This document shows, in pieces, positions 9,527 through 18,147 of a DNA stretch of 64,000 nucleotides. This stretch comes from Microbacterium sp. BH-3-3-3. Its GTDB lineage: Bacteria > Actinomycetota > Actinomycetes > Actinomycetales > Microbacteriaceae. The position numbers and the translations under genes were made by a program. The stretch spans positions 1,054,001 to 1,118,000 of the forward strand of contig NZ_CP017674.1 in NCBI RefSeq assembly GCF_001792815.1, in the 5' to 3' direction. Under the pieces are notes generated by a model, which was given only the letters and a program-made list of their open reading frames with translations, did not search any database and was not told where the DNA came from. Each line of letters begins with the position of its first letter. Position 1 is the stretch's first letter.

Positions 9527-10633
9527 TCAGCCGGCGAGGTACGACTCGACGGTGATCGAACCGTCGACGATCTGGGCCTTGAGGTCGTCGATCTTGGTCG
9601 TGAGGTCGGCGGGGACCCGGTCGGACCAGTCGTGGTAGTCCGCGATGCCCACGCCCTCGTTCTCGAGCGTGCCGACGAACGGAGCCGCGTCGAACGAGCC
9701 GTTGCCGGCGGCGACGATGGCGTCCTTCGTACCGACGTCGATGCCCTTGAGGATCGAGGTCAGCAGCAGGTCGCCGACGGTGGGGTCGGTCTCGTACACG
9801 TCGGCGTCGACGCCGACCAGGGCGATCTCGCGACCGGCGTCGCGGATGGCGACGGCAGCCGACTGGTAGATCGGGCCGCCGACGGGCAGGAGCACGTCGA
9901 CGTTCTGGTCGATGATCGCCTGCGCGGTCTGGCGAGCGGTGTCGTTCGCCTCGAAGCCACCGGTGAACGAGCCGTCCTGGGCGGCGCGGTCCCAGCCGAC
10001 GACGCGGACGCTGGTGCCGTTGTCGGTGTTGTACTTGTCGACGCCCTGGGCGAAGCCGTCCATGAAGATGCTCACGGTCGGGATGTTGAGGCCACCGAAG
10101 GTGCCGACGACGCCGGTCTTCGAGGTGCCCGCCGCGAGGTAACCGGCGAGGTAGGCCGCCTGCGCGGTGTCGAAGATGATGGGCTTGATGTTGGGCGCGT
10201 CGGTCTGGCCGTCGAAGTCGCTGTCGACGGTGTCGTCGATCGAGACGTACTGCAGGTCGGGGTTGGCCTTCGCCGACTCGAGCGCCGCGGGGGCGAGGAG
10301 GAAGCCGACCGTGACGATCGTGTTGCAGCCCTGGTCGACCAGGTTCTGCAGGTTGGACGCGTAGTCGGTCTCGGCCTGCGACTCGACCTCGATGGGGGTC
10401 TTCGAGCCGAGCTCGGTGGCGGCCGCGTCGACGCCCTCTTTACCGAGCTGGTTGAACGACTTGTCGTCGAAGCCGCCGGCGTCCGACACCATGCAGGGCA
10501 GGTAGTCGCTGGCGCCGGAACCGGCACCGCCCGACGCGCCGTTGCTCTCGGGCGCTGCGCCGCAACCGGCGAGCAGCACGGCAGCGCCGATCATGGCGAG
10601 ACCGCTGACGACGGCCTTCTTCGTGGTCTTCAC
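9527..10633 (-). CDS. BMP-family nucleoside-binding lipoprotein
   Basis: Extracellular substrate-binding protein of the nucleoside importer. The N-terminus is a lipoprotein signal with lipobox LLAGC, followed by a Ser/Gly linker and the BMP domain (YLPCMVSDAGGFDDKSFNQLGKEG, then DQGCNTIVTVGFLL). At 368 residues it has the family length. The GTG at 10631-10633 is chosen because GGAGG lies seven to eight bases upstream and translation from it starts directly with a signal peptide (KTTKK, then a hydrophobic stretch). It is the first gene of the nucleoside uptake and salvage operon. Confidence 0.94.
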   Translation of the reverse strand: MKTTKKAVVSGLAMIGAAVLLAGCGAAPESNGASGGAGSGASDYLPCMVSDAGGFDDKSFNQLGKEGVDAAATELGSKTPIEVESQAETDYASNLQNLVDQGCNTIVTVGFLLAPAALESAKANPDLQYVSIDDTVDSDFDGQTDAPNIKPIIFDTAQAAYLAGYLAAGTSKTGVVGTFGGLNIPTVSIFMDGFAQGVDKYNTDNGTSVRVVGWDRAAQDGSFTGGFEANDTARQTAQAIIDQNVDVLLPVGGPIYQSAAVAIRDAGREIALVGVDADVYETDPTVGDLLLTSILKGIDVGTKDAIVAAGNGSFDAAPFVGTLENEGVGIADYHDWSDRVPADLTTKIDDLKAQIVDGSITVESYLAG

Positions 10634-10796
10634 GAATGGTCCTCCAAGACGGATGCCCCCAACGGGTTCGGGGGACGATCCCGTCACGTTACCTACTGTG
10701 TCGTCGTGCCCACGCACCGGGAGCCGCCGTGCGCGCCAATGGTTACAAAGACGCAATCTCGCGTCACGCGACCGCCACACGAGCAACGGGGACCGG

Positions 10797-10827
10797 AACC
10801 GGATGCCACGAGCAGTGGCATCCGGTT
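10797..10827 (-). terminator. Terminator of the mannose-1-phosphate guanylyltransferase gene
   Basis: Perfect 13-bp inverted repeat (AACCGGATGCCAC and its complement) around a 5-base loop, directly adjoining the stop codon at 10828. There is no U-run, as is common for actinobacterial terminators. The stem is built from the GGATGCC heptamer and its complement. Confidence 0.65.
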
Positions 10828-11946
10828 TCAGAGCACGTCACCGCGGCCCGTGAGCTTGAGGGCGTCGACGACGCCCTTGACCCGCTGCGCGTTCTCGCTG
10901 GTGGTGACCAGGAGGGCGTCGGGGGTGTCGACGACGACGATGTCGCGCACGCCGATGAGGCTGATCACGCGCTTGGTCTGCGAGACGACGATGCCGCTCG
11001 AAGCGTCGGAGAGCACGCGGGCGTCTTCTCCGAGGATGGCGAGCTCGTTGCGGCCACCGTGCGAGTTCAGCTTGGACAGGCTGGCGAAGTCGCCCACGTC
11101 GTCCCAGTCGAAGTGGCCGGGGATCACGGCGAGGCGCCCCTTCTCGGCGGCCGGCTCGGCGACCGAGTAGTCGATGGCGATCTTCTTCAGGCTCGGCCAC
11201 AGGCGGTCGACCGCGGGACCGCGGCGGTCGCGGTCGTCCCAGGCGTCGGCGAGTTCGATCAACGACGCGTGCAGTTCGGGCTCGTTGACGGCGAGCTCCG
11301 CCAGCAGCACGTCGGCGCGGGTGATGAACATGCCGGCGTTCCAGAGGTACGCGCGGTCTTCGAAGTACTGCTTCGCCGTGTCGAGGTCGGGCTTCTCGAC
11401 GAAGCGCTCCACCATGTAGGCCTCGGGGGCGCCGTCGACGATGAGCTCGCCGGCCTGCTTGATGTAGCCGAAGCCCACCGAGGCCTCGCTGGGCTGGATG
11501 CCGATGGTGCAGATGTACCCCTCGCGCGCGACGGCGACGGCCTGGCGCACGGCGAACTCGAACTGCCGGGTCTGGCGGATGACGTGGTCGGCGGCGAACG
11601 ATCCGATGATGACGTCGGGTTCGCGGCGCACGAGGATCGCGGCGGCGAGGCCGATGGCGGCCGACGAGTCGCGGGGCTCCGACTCGAGGAACACGTTGTG
11701 GTCGGGCACGCCCGGGAGCTCCCGCTCGACGGCGGCGCGGTGGGCGCGGCCCGTCACGACGGCGATGCGGTCCTCGCCGGCGAGCGGCGCGAGCCGGTCC
11801 CACGTGTCGCGCAACAGCGTCTGCCCCGACCCGGTGAGGTCGTGCAGGAACTTGGGTGCGTCGGCGCGCGAGAGCGGCCAGAGGCGACTGCCGATGCCTC
11901 CGGCGGGGATCACGGCGTAGAAGTCTTCGATAGCGGGGTCAGCCAT
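10828..11946 (-). CDS. manC: Mannose-1-phosphate guanylyltransferase
   Basis: Makes GDP-mannose from mannose 1-phosphate and GTP for glycan and glycolipid synthesis. The 372-residue protein has the nucleotidyltransferase signature FYAVIPAGGIGSRLWPLSR at its N-terminus, followed by the PKFL block, GSFAADHVI and FVEKPDLDTAKQY typical of this family. There is no isomerase domain, as in the mycobacterial single-function enzyme. The ATG at 11944-11946 is seven bases from a TAGGGT -10-like box on the same strand and lacks a clear Shine-Dalgarno, suggesting a leaderless transcript. It is a single-gene unit. Confidence 0.92.
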   Translation of the reverse strand: MADPAIEDFYAVIPAGGIGSRLWPLSRADAPKFLHDLTGSGQTLLRDTWDRLAPLAGEDRIAVVTGRAHRAAVERELPGVPDHNVFLESEPRDSSAAIGLAAAILVRREPDVIIGSFAADHVIRQTRQFEFAVRQAVAVAREGYICTIGIQPSEASVGFGYIKQAGELIVDGAPEAYMVERFVEKPDLDTAKQYFEDRAYLWNAGMFITRADVLLAELAVNEPELHASLIELADAWDDRDRRGPAVDRLWPSLKKIAIDYSVAEPAAEKGRLAVIPGHFDWDDVGDFASLSKLNSHGGRNELAILGEDARVLSDASSGIVVSQTKRVISLIGVRDIVVVDTPDALLVTTSENAQRVKGVVDALKLTGRGDVL

Positions 11947-11953
11947 GGCCCCG

Positions 11954-11959
11954 ACCCTA
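11954..11959 (-). promoter_or_regulatory. Putative -10 box for leaderless manC transcript
   Basis: TAGGGT on the minus strand lies seven bases from the ATG. The spacing would place the transcription start at or next to the start codon. I see no convincing -35 box. Confidence 0.4.
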
Positions 11960-12076
11960 GCGGTCGAGGGCCCGCACCCCCGAGAAGCGGTGCGCAGCGC
12001 CACCCGGGTGAGGTGGGCGCAGGTCTCGTCCGGGCGCGCGGCGCAGCACCGGAGATATCTCGACATCGAGAGAGTG

Positions 12077-12090
12077 TTAGGCGCCCCTAA
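12077..12090. promoter_or_regulatory. TTAGG-CGCC-CCTAA palindrome upstream of sdhC
   Basis: A 5-bp inverted repeat sits about 25 bases upstream of a TAGTAT -10-like hexamer at 12115-12120, which would start a leader of about 60 bases for sdhC. The half-sites resemble the outer half-sites of DtxR/IdeR iron boxes, but the spacing is shorter than the classical 19-bp box. Iron control of succinate dehydrogenase would make sense; the assignment is tentative. Confidence 0.3.
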
Positions 12091-12189
12091 TCCCCGCCGT
12101 TCATAGCCCGGACGTAGTATTCAATAGCGCCCGTGTGACGCTCGAGGCCTGTGTCGGCCTCACCTCGTGTTCGATCAGGGAGGACGACC

Positions 12190-12624
12190 GTGTCAGCACC
12201 AGCACGTGCCACGCCGTCAGTGAAAGCGACCACCTCGAAGAGGCCGCGCGGAACGCTGTACCGCGGCCGCGAAGGCATGTGGTCGTGGGTTCTGCACCGC
12301 ATCACCGGTGTGGCGATCTTCTTTTTCCTGCTCGTGCACATCCTCGACACGGCGCTCATCCGCGTGTCCCCCGAGGCGTACGACGCGGTGATCGGCACGT
12401 ACAAGAACCCCATCATGGGTCTCGGCGAGGTCGCCCTCGTCGGTGCGATCGCCTACCACGCCTTCAACGGCCTGCGCATCATCCTGGTCGACTTCTGGCC
12501 GTGGGCCACGCGCCACCAGCGCCAGCTGTGGTGGGGCGTGCTCGGCCTCTGGGTCGTCACGATGCTCGGCTTCACGCCGCGCCACCTGATCAACGTCTTC
12601 AGCGCCGTCACCGGGAGCCACTGA
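12190..12624 (+). CDS. sdhC: Succinate dehydrogenase cytochrome b556 subunit
   Basis: Membrane haem/quinone subunit of complex II. The 144-residue protein has three transmembrane helices, the haem-associated WSWVLHRITGVAIFFFLLVHILD block, and YHAFNGLR in helix II. The GTG at 12190 was chosen because GGGAGG lies eight bases upstream; an in-frame ATG at 12151 has no ribosome site. The stop overlaps the sdhD ATG by one base (TGATG). Confidence 0.93.
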   Translation: MSAPARATPSVKATTSKRPRGTLYRGREGMWSWVLHRITGVAIFFFLLVHILDTALIRVSPEAYDAVIGTYKNPIMGLGEVALVGAIAYHAFNGLRIILVDFWPWATRHQRQLWWGVLGLWVVTMLGFTPRHLINVFSAVTGSH

Positions 12625-13082
12625 TGTCCGTCGCCCAAGAAGCCGCCACGATCCCCGCTCCGCGCACGCCCAGTGTGCGCAAGAAGGGCGCCAACCTCGA
12701 GAAGTGGGGCTGGCTCTACATGCGCGCCTCGGGCGTGCTGTTGATCGTCCTGATCTTCGGCCACCTGTTCGTCAACCTCATGACGGGCGACGGCATCCAC
12801 CAGATCGACTTCGCGTTCGTCGCGGGCAAGCTCGCCTCGCCGTTCTGGCAGTGGTGGGACGTCCTCATGCTGTGGCTGGCCCTCATCCACGGCGCCAACG
12901 GCATGCGCACGATCGTCAACGACTACGTCACGCACGCCACGGTCCGCAAGATCCTCGTGTGGTCGCTGTGGCTGTCGGCGGGCTTCCTGATCGTGCTCGG
13001 CACGCTCGTGGTCTTCACCTTCGACCCCTGCCTCGGCGTGACCGAGAGCAGCTCCCTGTGGGACGTGTGCCAGGCGGCGTGA
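12624..13082 (+). CDS. sdhD: Succinate dehydrogenase hydrophobic membrane anchor subunit
   Basis: Second membrane anchor of complex II, 152 residues with three helices. Visible family features are [20 protein letters not shown] and [18 protein letters not shown]. It starts on the last base of sdhC and is followed 46 bases later by sdhA. Confidence 0.93.
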   Translation: MSVAQEAATIPAPRTPSVRKKGANLEKWGWLYMRASGVLLIVLIFGHLFVNLMTGDGIHQIDFAFVAGKLASPFWQWWDVLMLWLALIHGANGMRTIVNDYVTHATVRKILVWSLWLSAGFLIVLGTLVVFTFDPCLGVTESSSLWDVCQAA

Positions 13083-13128
13083 GCCGACGGCATCCCTTCT
13101 TTCGACCGACAGCAGAGGTATTGCACAC

Positions 13129-14958
13129 GTGAGCACTCAGACCACCGCGGACTCCACCGTCAAAGACGGTGTCCACTACCACCAGTTCGACGTCATCATC
13201 GTCGGCGCCGGCGGCGCAGGCATGCGCGCGGCGATCGAGGCCGGCCCCGGTGCGAAGACCGCGGTCATCTCGAAGCTCTACCCCACCCGCTCCCACACGG
13301 GCGCAGCGCAGGGCGGCATGGCCGCAGCGCTGGCGAACGTCGAAGAGGACTCCTGGGAGTGGCACACCTTCGACACCATCAAGGGCGGCGACTACCTGGT
13401 CGACCAGGATGCCGCGGAGATCCTCGCCAAAGAGGCCATCGACGCCGTCATCGACCTCGAGAACATGGGCCTGCCGTTCAACCGCACGCCCGAGGGCAAG
13501 ATCGACCAGCGGCGCTTTGGCGGTCACACCGCCGACCACGGCAAGACGCCCGTGCGCCGCGCCTGCTACGCCGCCGACCGCACCGGCCACATGATCCTTC
13601 AGACGCTGTTCCAGAACTGCGTCAAGCTCGGCATCAACTTCTTCAACGAGTTCTACGTGCTCGACCTGATCACGGTCAAGGACGCGGCGGGCGCGACCCA
13701 GGTCGCCGGCGTCGTCGCGTACGACCTGGCCACCGGCGAGCTGCACGTCTTCCAGTCCAAGGCCGTCGTCTTCGCCACCGGCGGTTTCGGCAAGATCTTC
13801 AAGACCACGTCCAACGCGCACACCCTCACCGGTGACGGCGTCGGCATCGTGTGGCGCAAGGGCCTGCCGCTCGAGGACATGGAGTTCTTCCAGTTCCACC
13901 CGACCGGCCTCGCCGGTCTCGGCATCCTGCTCACCGAGGGCGCCCGTGGCGAGGGAGCGATCCTGCGCAACGCCAGCGGTGAGCGCTTCATGGAGCGCTA
14001 CGCCCCGACCATCAAGGACCTCGCGCCCCGTGACATCGTCGCGCGCTGCATGGTGCAGGAGGTCTCGGAGGGCCGCGGCGCCGGTCCCCACCGCGACTAC
14101 GTGCTGCTGGACTGCACCCACCTGGGTGCCGAGGTGCTCGAGACCAAGCTCCCCGACATCACCGAGTTCGCCCGCACGTACCTGGGCGTCGACCCGGTCG
14201 TCGAGCCGGTCCCCGTCATGCCGACCGCGCACTACGCGATGGGCGGCATCCCGACCAACATCAAGGCCGAGGTGCTCGCCGACAACGACACCGTCGTGCC
14301 CGGCCTCTACGCCGCCGGCGAGTGCGCCTGCGTCTCGGTGCACGGCTCGAACCGCCTCGGCACCAACTCGCTGCTCGACATCAACGTGTTCGGCAAGCGC
14401 GCCGGACGCAACGCGGTCGAGTACGTCAAAACGGCCGACTTCGTGCCCCTGCCCGAAGACCCCGCCGCCGAGGTGCGCGGACTCATCGAGGGGCTCCGCA
14501 ACAACAGCGGGACCGAGCGCATCGCCGTCCTGCGCAAGACGCTGCAGGACGAGATGGATAAGGGCGCGCAGGTGTTCCGCACCCACGACTCGCTCTCGAA
14601 GGTGCTCGACGTGATCGCCGACCTGCGCGAGCGCTACAAGAACATCCACGTCGACGACAAGGGCAAGCGCTTCAACACCGACCTGCTCGAAGCGGTTGAG
14701 CTGGGCTTCCTGCTCGACCTCGCCGAGGTCGTCGTCTACTCGGCGCAGAACCGCGAAGAGAGCCGTGGCGGTCACATGCGCGACGACTTCCCCACGCGCG
14801 ACGACGAGAAGTACATGCAGCACACCATGGCGTACCTGTCGGGCGACCCCCACTCGTCGCACCCGGCCGATCACATCGAGCTGGGCTGGAAGCCCGTGGT
14901 GTTCACCAAGAACGAGGCGGGCGAGTTGCGTTACCCGCCGCTTGAGAGGAAGTACTGA
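13129..14958 (+). CDS. sdhA: Succinate dehydrogenase flavoprotein subunit
   Basis: Oxidises succinate to fumarate with covalently bound FAD. In the 609 residues are the dinucleotide-binding [10 protein letters not shown], the FAD-linking His in [15 protein letters not shown] near residue 55, the active-site HPTGL and the RGEGAILRN loop. [11 protein letters not shown] and [12 protein letters not shown] lie further on. Length and motifs are complete. It starts with GTG and is followed by sdhB after one base. Confidence 0.97.
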   Translation: MSTQTTADSTVKDGVHYHQFDVIIVGAGGAGMRAAIEAGPGAKTAVISKLYPTRSHTGAAQGGMAAALANVEEDSWEWHTFDTIKGGDYLVDQDAAEILAKEAIDAVIDLENMGLPFNRTPEGKIDQRRFGGHTADHGKTPVRRACYAADRTGHMILQTLFQNCVKLGINFFNEFYVLDLITVKDAAGATQVAGVVAYDLATGELHVFQSKAVVFATGGFGKIFKTTSNAHTLTGDGVGIVWRKGLPLEDMEFFQFHPTGLAGLGILLTEGARGEGAILRNASGERFMERYAPTIKDLAPRDIVARCMVQEVSEGRGAGPHRDYVLLDCTHLGAEVLETKLPDITEFARTYLGVDPVVEPVPVMPTAHYAMGGIPTNIKAEVLADNDTVVPGLYAAGECACVSVHGSNRLGTNSLLDINVFGKRAGRNAVEYVKTADFVPLPEDPAAEVRGLIEGLRNNSGTERIAVLRKTLQDEMDKGAQVFRTHDSLSKVLDVIADLRERYKNIHVDDKGKRFNTDLLEAVELGFLLDLAEVVVYSAQNREESRGGHMRDDFPTRDDEKYMQHTMAYLSGDPHSSHPADHIELGWKPVVFTKNEAGELRYPPLERKY

Positions 14959-14959
14959 G

Positions 14960-15745
14960 ATGGCATCCACCGTCATCGAGAGCGTCGACACCTCCGACAA
15001 GGTCGAGCAGACCCCGGAGGACACCGGGATCCAGTCGTTCCTCGTCACCTTCAACATCCGTCGCTTCGACCCCGAGGTCGACGACGAGCCGCGTTGGGTC
15101 GACTACGACGTGGAGCTCTACTCCACCGACCGCGTGCTCGACGCGCTGCACAAGATCAAGTGGGAGACCGACGGCTCGCTGTCGTTCCGCCGCTCCTGCG
15201 CGCACGGCATCTGCGGATCGGATGCCATGCGCATCAACGGCCGCAACCGCCTGGCCTGCAAGACGCTGATCAAGGATCTTGACATCTCGCAGCCCATCTA
15301 CGTCGAGGCGATCAAGGGCCTGCCCCTCGAGAAGGACCTCATCGTCGACATGGAGCCGTTCTTCGCCTCCTACCGCGAGGTGCAGCCCTTCCTGATCTCG
15401 AGCTCGAAGCCCGAGGCCGGCAAAGAGCGCGTGCAGTCGATCGTCGACCGCGAGGTCTTCGACGACACCACCAAGTGCATCCTGTGCGCCGCGTGCACCT
15501 CGTCGTGCCCCGTGTTCTGGACCGACGGGCAGTACTTCGGCCCCGCCGCGATCGTCAACGCGCACCGCTTCATCTTCGACTCGCGCGACGACGCCGGCGA
15601 CGTGCGTCTCGACATCCTGAACGACAAAGAGGGCGTGTGGCGTTGCCGCACCACCTTCAACTGCACCGAGGCGTGCCCCCGCGGCATCGAGGTCACCAAG
15701 GCCATCGCCGAGGTCAAGCAGGCCGTCCTCCGCGGCGGTCGCTGA
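14960..15745 (+). CDS. sdhB: Succinate dehydrogenase iron-sulfur subunit
   Basis: Electron-transfer subunit of complex II, 261 residues. Three clusters can be traced: the plant-type 2Fe-2S site in SCAHGICGSDAM with a later Cys, the 4Fe-4S site CILCAACTSSCP, and the 3Fe-4S/4Fe-4S region CRTTFNCTEACPRGI. The ATG at 14960 follows the sdhA stop and is preceded by GAGAGGA. It is the last gene of sdhCDAB and is followed by a strong hairpin. Confidence 0.97.
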   Translation: MASTVIESVDTSDKVEQTPEDTGIQSFLVTFNIRRFDPEVDDEPRWVDYDVELYSTDRVLDALHKIKWETDGSLSFRRSCAHGICGSDAMRINGRNRLACKTLIKDLDISQPIYVEAIKGLPLEKDLIVDMEPFFASYREVQPFLISSSKPEAGKERVQSIVDREVFDDTTKCILCAACTSSCPVFWTDGQYFGPAAIVNAHRFIFDSRDDAGDVRLDILNDKEGVWRCRTTFNCTEACPRGIEVTKAIAEVKQAVLRGGR

Positions 15746-15757
15746 CCCCTCCCCCTC

Positions 15758-15790
15758 GAACGGCGGGTGCGCTTCGGCGCCCCGCCGTTC
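15758..15790 (+). terminator. Terminator after sdhB
   Basis: Perfect 10-bp inverted repeat (GAACGGCGGG / CCCGCCGTTC) with a 13-base loop that can itself fold, 12 bases after the sdhB stop. Confidence 0.65.
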
Positions 15791-15878
15791 GGCGTTCGTC
15801 CCCGGCGCCCAGCGTCGACGGAGGTGGCCGTCACGGGCGTGCGTCCCCGCGCGCGGCGACGCCACGGCATCCATTCAT

Positions 15879-15884
15879 TAGGCT
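15879..15884 (+). promoter_or_regulatory. -10 box of a leaderless start (brkB-like gene)
   Basis: TAGGCT followed by exactly six bases (CGACGG) and the GTG start. The same TAGGCT-CGACGG-GTG arrangement recurs before xthA, and TAGGAT-CGAGGG-GTG before trpS. Confidence 0.5.
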
Positions 15885-15890
15885 CGACGG

Positions 15891-17090
15891 GTGACCGAGA
15901 CCCACTCCGATCCGCGGCCGCTGCCCGCGGTCCGTGAGGACGACACGTCGCTGCGCGATCGGCTCGAGGCCGCGCAGAGCGCCGTGCGCAGCCGCCTCGA
16001 TCAGCCCATCGCCCGCGCCGCCCGAATCGCGCGCTGGTTCCCGATCCGGGTGTGGCGGCACTTCCTGCAGCACAACGGCTTCCTGCTCGCCGCGGGTATG
16101 AGCTACCAGGGGATCTTCGCCGTCTTCTCGGCGCTGTACCTCGCCTTCGCCGGGGTGGGCATCTGGCTCGGCGGCAGCAAGAGCGCCATCGACGGGCTCA
16201 TCGGGATCATCAACAGCTACATCCCCGGCATCATCAGCAAGAACGGCCTCGTCGATCGCGAGCAGGTCGAATCCGTCGCCCAGGAAAGCGGACGGCTTCT
16301 CACCATCACCGGCATCGTCGCCGTGATCGTCGTCGTCTGGACGGCCATCGGCTTCGTCACCTTCACACGTCGCGCGGTGCGCGACACCTTCGGCCTTCCC
16401 TTCGACATGCGCAACTACGTGCTGCTCAAGGCCCGCGACTTCGTCGCCTCGATCCTCTTCGGGCTCGCGCTGCTCGTGGGCGCCCTGCTCGGCTCGGTCA
16501 CGACCGGTGCCGTCGACCTGGTGTTCGGGTTCATCGGGTGGGACCGGGAGACACTCGGATGGTCCGTCGGCGCGCGGGTCGTCTCGCTGCTCGTCGCGTT
16601 CGCCGTGAACACCGTCGCCCTCGCCGCGCTGTTCCGGTTCCTCACCGGCACGACCCTCACGTGGCGCCGCGCCTGGCCCGGAGCCCTGGTCGGGGCGACC
16701 GGCATGGTGCTGCTGCAGGTCGGCGCGGGATTCCTCGTCGTGTACTCCCCCACGAACCCGCTGCTCGGCACGTTCGCGGTCCTGATCGGCTTCCTTCTGT
16801 GGTTCCGCCTCATCGGGATCGTCATCCTGGTCTCGGCGGCGTGGATCGCGGTGGCGGCGGGCGACCGCGACGTTCCGTTGCGCTCGCCCGAGGACCGTCG
16901 CGCCATGGAGCAGGCGGCCCTCGTGATCGCGGCGCAGGTGGGCGTGCGCGAGGCCGAGAAGACCCTGGCACTCACCCGGTGGCCGTGGCGCTGGCGCGCG
17001 AAGCGGGCGCTGTCCGCGGCCGAGAAGACCCTCGCCCGGGCCGAGGCGGACGTTCCCGCGCCCCGCCGCATGTCGCTGATCCCCGACTGA
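15891..17090 (+). CDS. YihY/BrkB-family membrane protein
   Basis: Integral membrane protein of the YihY/BrkB (formerly RNase BN-like) family; its molecular function is not established. The 399-residue protein has a polar N-terminus of about 50 residues, the family entry motif FLLAAGMSYQGIFAVFSALYL, about six helices, and a polar Arg/Glu-rich C-terminal tail. The GTG has no Shine-Dalgarno but follows TAGGCT by six bases, so a leaderless message is likely. It stands alone between sdhB and xthA. Confidence 0.88.
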   Translation: MTETHSDPRPLPAVREDDTSLRDRLEAAQSAVRSRLDQPIARAARIARWFPIRVWRHFLQHNGFLLAAGMSYQGIFAVFSALYLAFAGVGIWLGGSKSAIDGLIGIINSYIPGIISKNGLVDREQVESVAQESGRLLTITGIVAVIVVVWTAIGFVTFTRRAVRDTFGLPFDMRNYVLLKARDFVASILFGLALLVGALLGSVTTGAVDLVFGFIGWDRETLGWSVGARVVSLLVAFAVNTVALAALFRFLTGTTLTWRRAWPGALVGATGMVLLQVGAGFLVVYSPTNPLLGTFAVLIGFLLWFRLIGIVILVSAAWIAVAAGDRDVPLRSPEDRRAMEQAALVIAAQVGVREAEKTLALTRWPWRWRAKRALSAAEKTLARAEADVPAPRRMSLIPD

Positions 17091-17148
17091 CGCAGAGCGG
17101 CGAGGTGGGCGCCCCGTCGAGACCTGCGGCGATGTCGGACCCCGCGGC

Positions 17149-17154
17149 TAGGCT
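17149..17154 (+). promoter_or_regulatory. -10 box of leaderless xthA start
   Basis: TAGGCT plus CGACGG ends directly at the GTG start at 17161. It is identical over 15 bases to the region before the YihY/BrkB gene. Confidence 0.5.
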
Positions 17155-17160
17155 CGACGG

Positions 17161-18009
17161 GTGGCTCGTTCCGTACGTATCGTCTCCGTCAACGTCAATG
17201 GCATCCGTGCCGCCGTCCGCAAGGGCATGACCGAATGGCTCGACGCCTCCGGCGCCGACATCGTCACCCTTCAAGAGGTGCGGGCGACCGCCGAACAGCT
17301 GGCCGAGGCGCTGCCCGGCTGGCAGATCGTCAACGACGAGGCCCTGCAGAAGGGCCGCGCCGGTGTCGCGATCATCAGTCGGCTGCCCGGTATCGCGACG
17401 CGCACCCACCTCGGGCCCGAGCCGCTCGACGCCTCGGGCCGCTGGATCGAGACCGACTTCGACATCGACGGCGAAACCGTCACCATCGTCAGCGCGTACG
17501 TGCACAGCGGCGAGGTCGACACTCCCAAGCAAGACGCGAAGTGGGTGTTCCTCGATGCCATGGAGCAGCGGTTGGCCGATCTGGCTTCGGAGCGCGAGCT
17601 GGCTCTCGTCACGGGTGACCTCAACGTCGGCCATCGCGAGCTCGACATCAAGAACTGGCGCGGCAACCGCAAGAACGCCGGCTTCCTCCCGCGTGAGCGC
17701 GCGTACTTCGACCGGTTCTTCGGACCGGCCGGCGAGCAGGTCGAGGGCGTCGACGGTTCCACCGGTGCGGGCCTCGGCTGGGTCGACGTGGGTCGTCGCG
17801 CCGTCGGCGAGGTCGACGGCCCGTACACGTTCTGGTCGATGCGCGGAAAGGCGTTCGACACCGACAGCGGCTGGCGCATCGACTACCACGTCGCCACTCC
17901 GGCCCTCGCGGAGCGCGTCACGAGCTATCACGTGGAGCGCGCCGCCTCGTACGACACCCGCTGGAGCGACCACGCTCCGGTGATCGTCGACTACACGCTC
18001 GGCGCCTGA
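17161..18009 (+). CDS. xthA: Exodeoxyribonuclease III (AP endonuclease)
   Basis: Base-excision repair enzyme that cuts at abasic sites and trims 3' ends. The 282 residues contain the full EEP-fold set: VNVNGIRAA near the N-terminus, the metal Glu in TLQEVR, YVHSGEVDTPKQDAKW, the active-site GDLNVGHRE, WRIDYHVAT and the catalytic WSDHAPV. Start by GTG without a Shine-Dalgarno; see the adjoining -10 box. It lies close to an Fpg/Nei glycosylase gene 3 kb downstream, but not in the same unit. Confidence 0.95.
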   Translation: MARSVRIVSVNVNGIRAAVRKGMTEWLDASGADIVTLQEVRATAEQLAEALPGWQIVNDEALQKGRAGVAIISRLPGIATRTHLGPEPLDASGRWIETDFDIDGETVTIVSAYVHSGEVDTPKQDAKWVFLDAMEQRLADLASERELALVTGDLNVGHRELDIKNWRGNRKNAGFLPRERAYFDRFFGPAGEQVEGVDGSTGAGLGWVDVGRRAVGEVDGPYTFWSMRGKAFDTDSGWRIDYHVATPALAERVTSYHVERAASYDTRWSDHAPVIVDYTLGA

Positions 18010-18013
18010 GGCC

Positions 18014-18032
18014 CGGCGCCTGAGCGGCGCCG
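18014..18032 (+). terminator. Possible terminator after xthA
   Basis: Perfect 7-bp CGGCGCC/GGCGCCG stem with a 5-base loop, five bases after the xthA stop. Short but very GC-rich, without a U-run. Confidence 0.45.
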
Positions 18033-18135
18033 GTCTCACCGGCATCCGGATGCCGTCGCGTCGTCGCCGCGTGGCGCTCGGGGCATCACCCGCCGCCGAC
18101 ACCGTCCCGCGAACGGTGCTCCCCGCACCGACGCC

Positions 18136-18141
18136 TAGGAT
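18136..18141 (+). promoter_or_regulatory. -10 box of leaderless trpS start
   Basis: TAGGAT, then six bases (CGAGGG), then the GTG start at 18148. No ribosome-binding site could fit in the predicted message. Confidence 0.5.
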
Positions 18142-18147
18142 CGAGGG

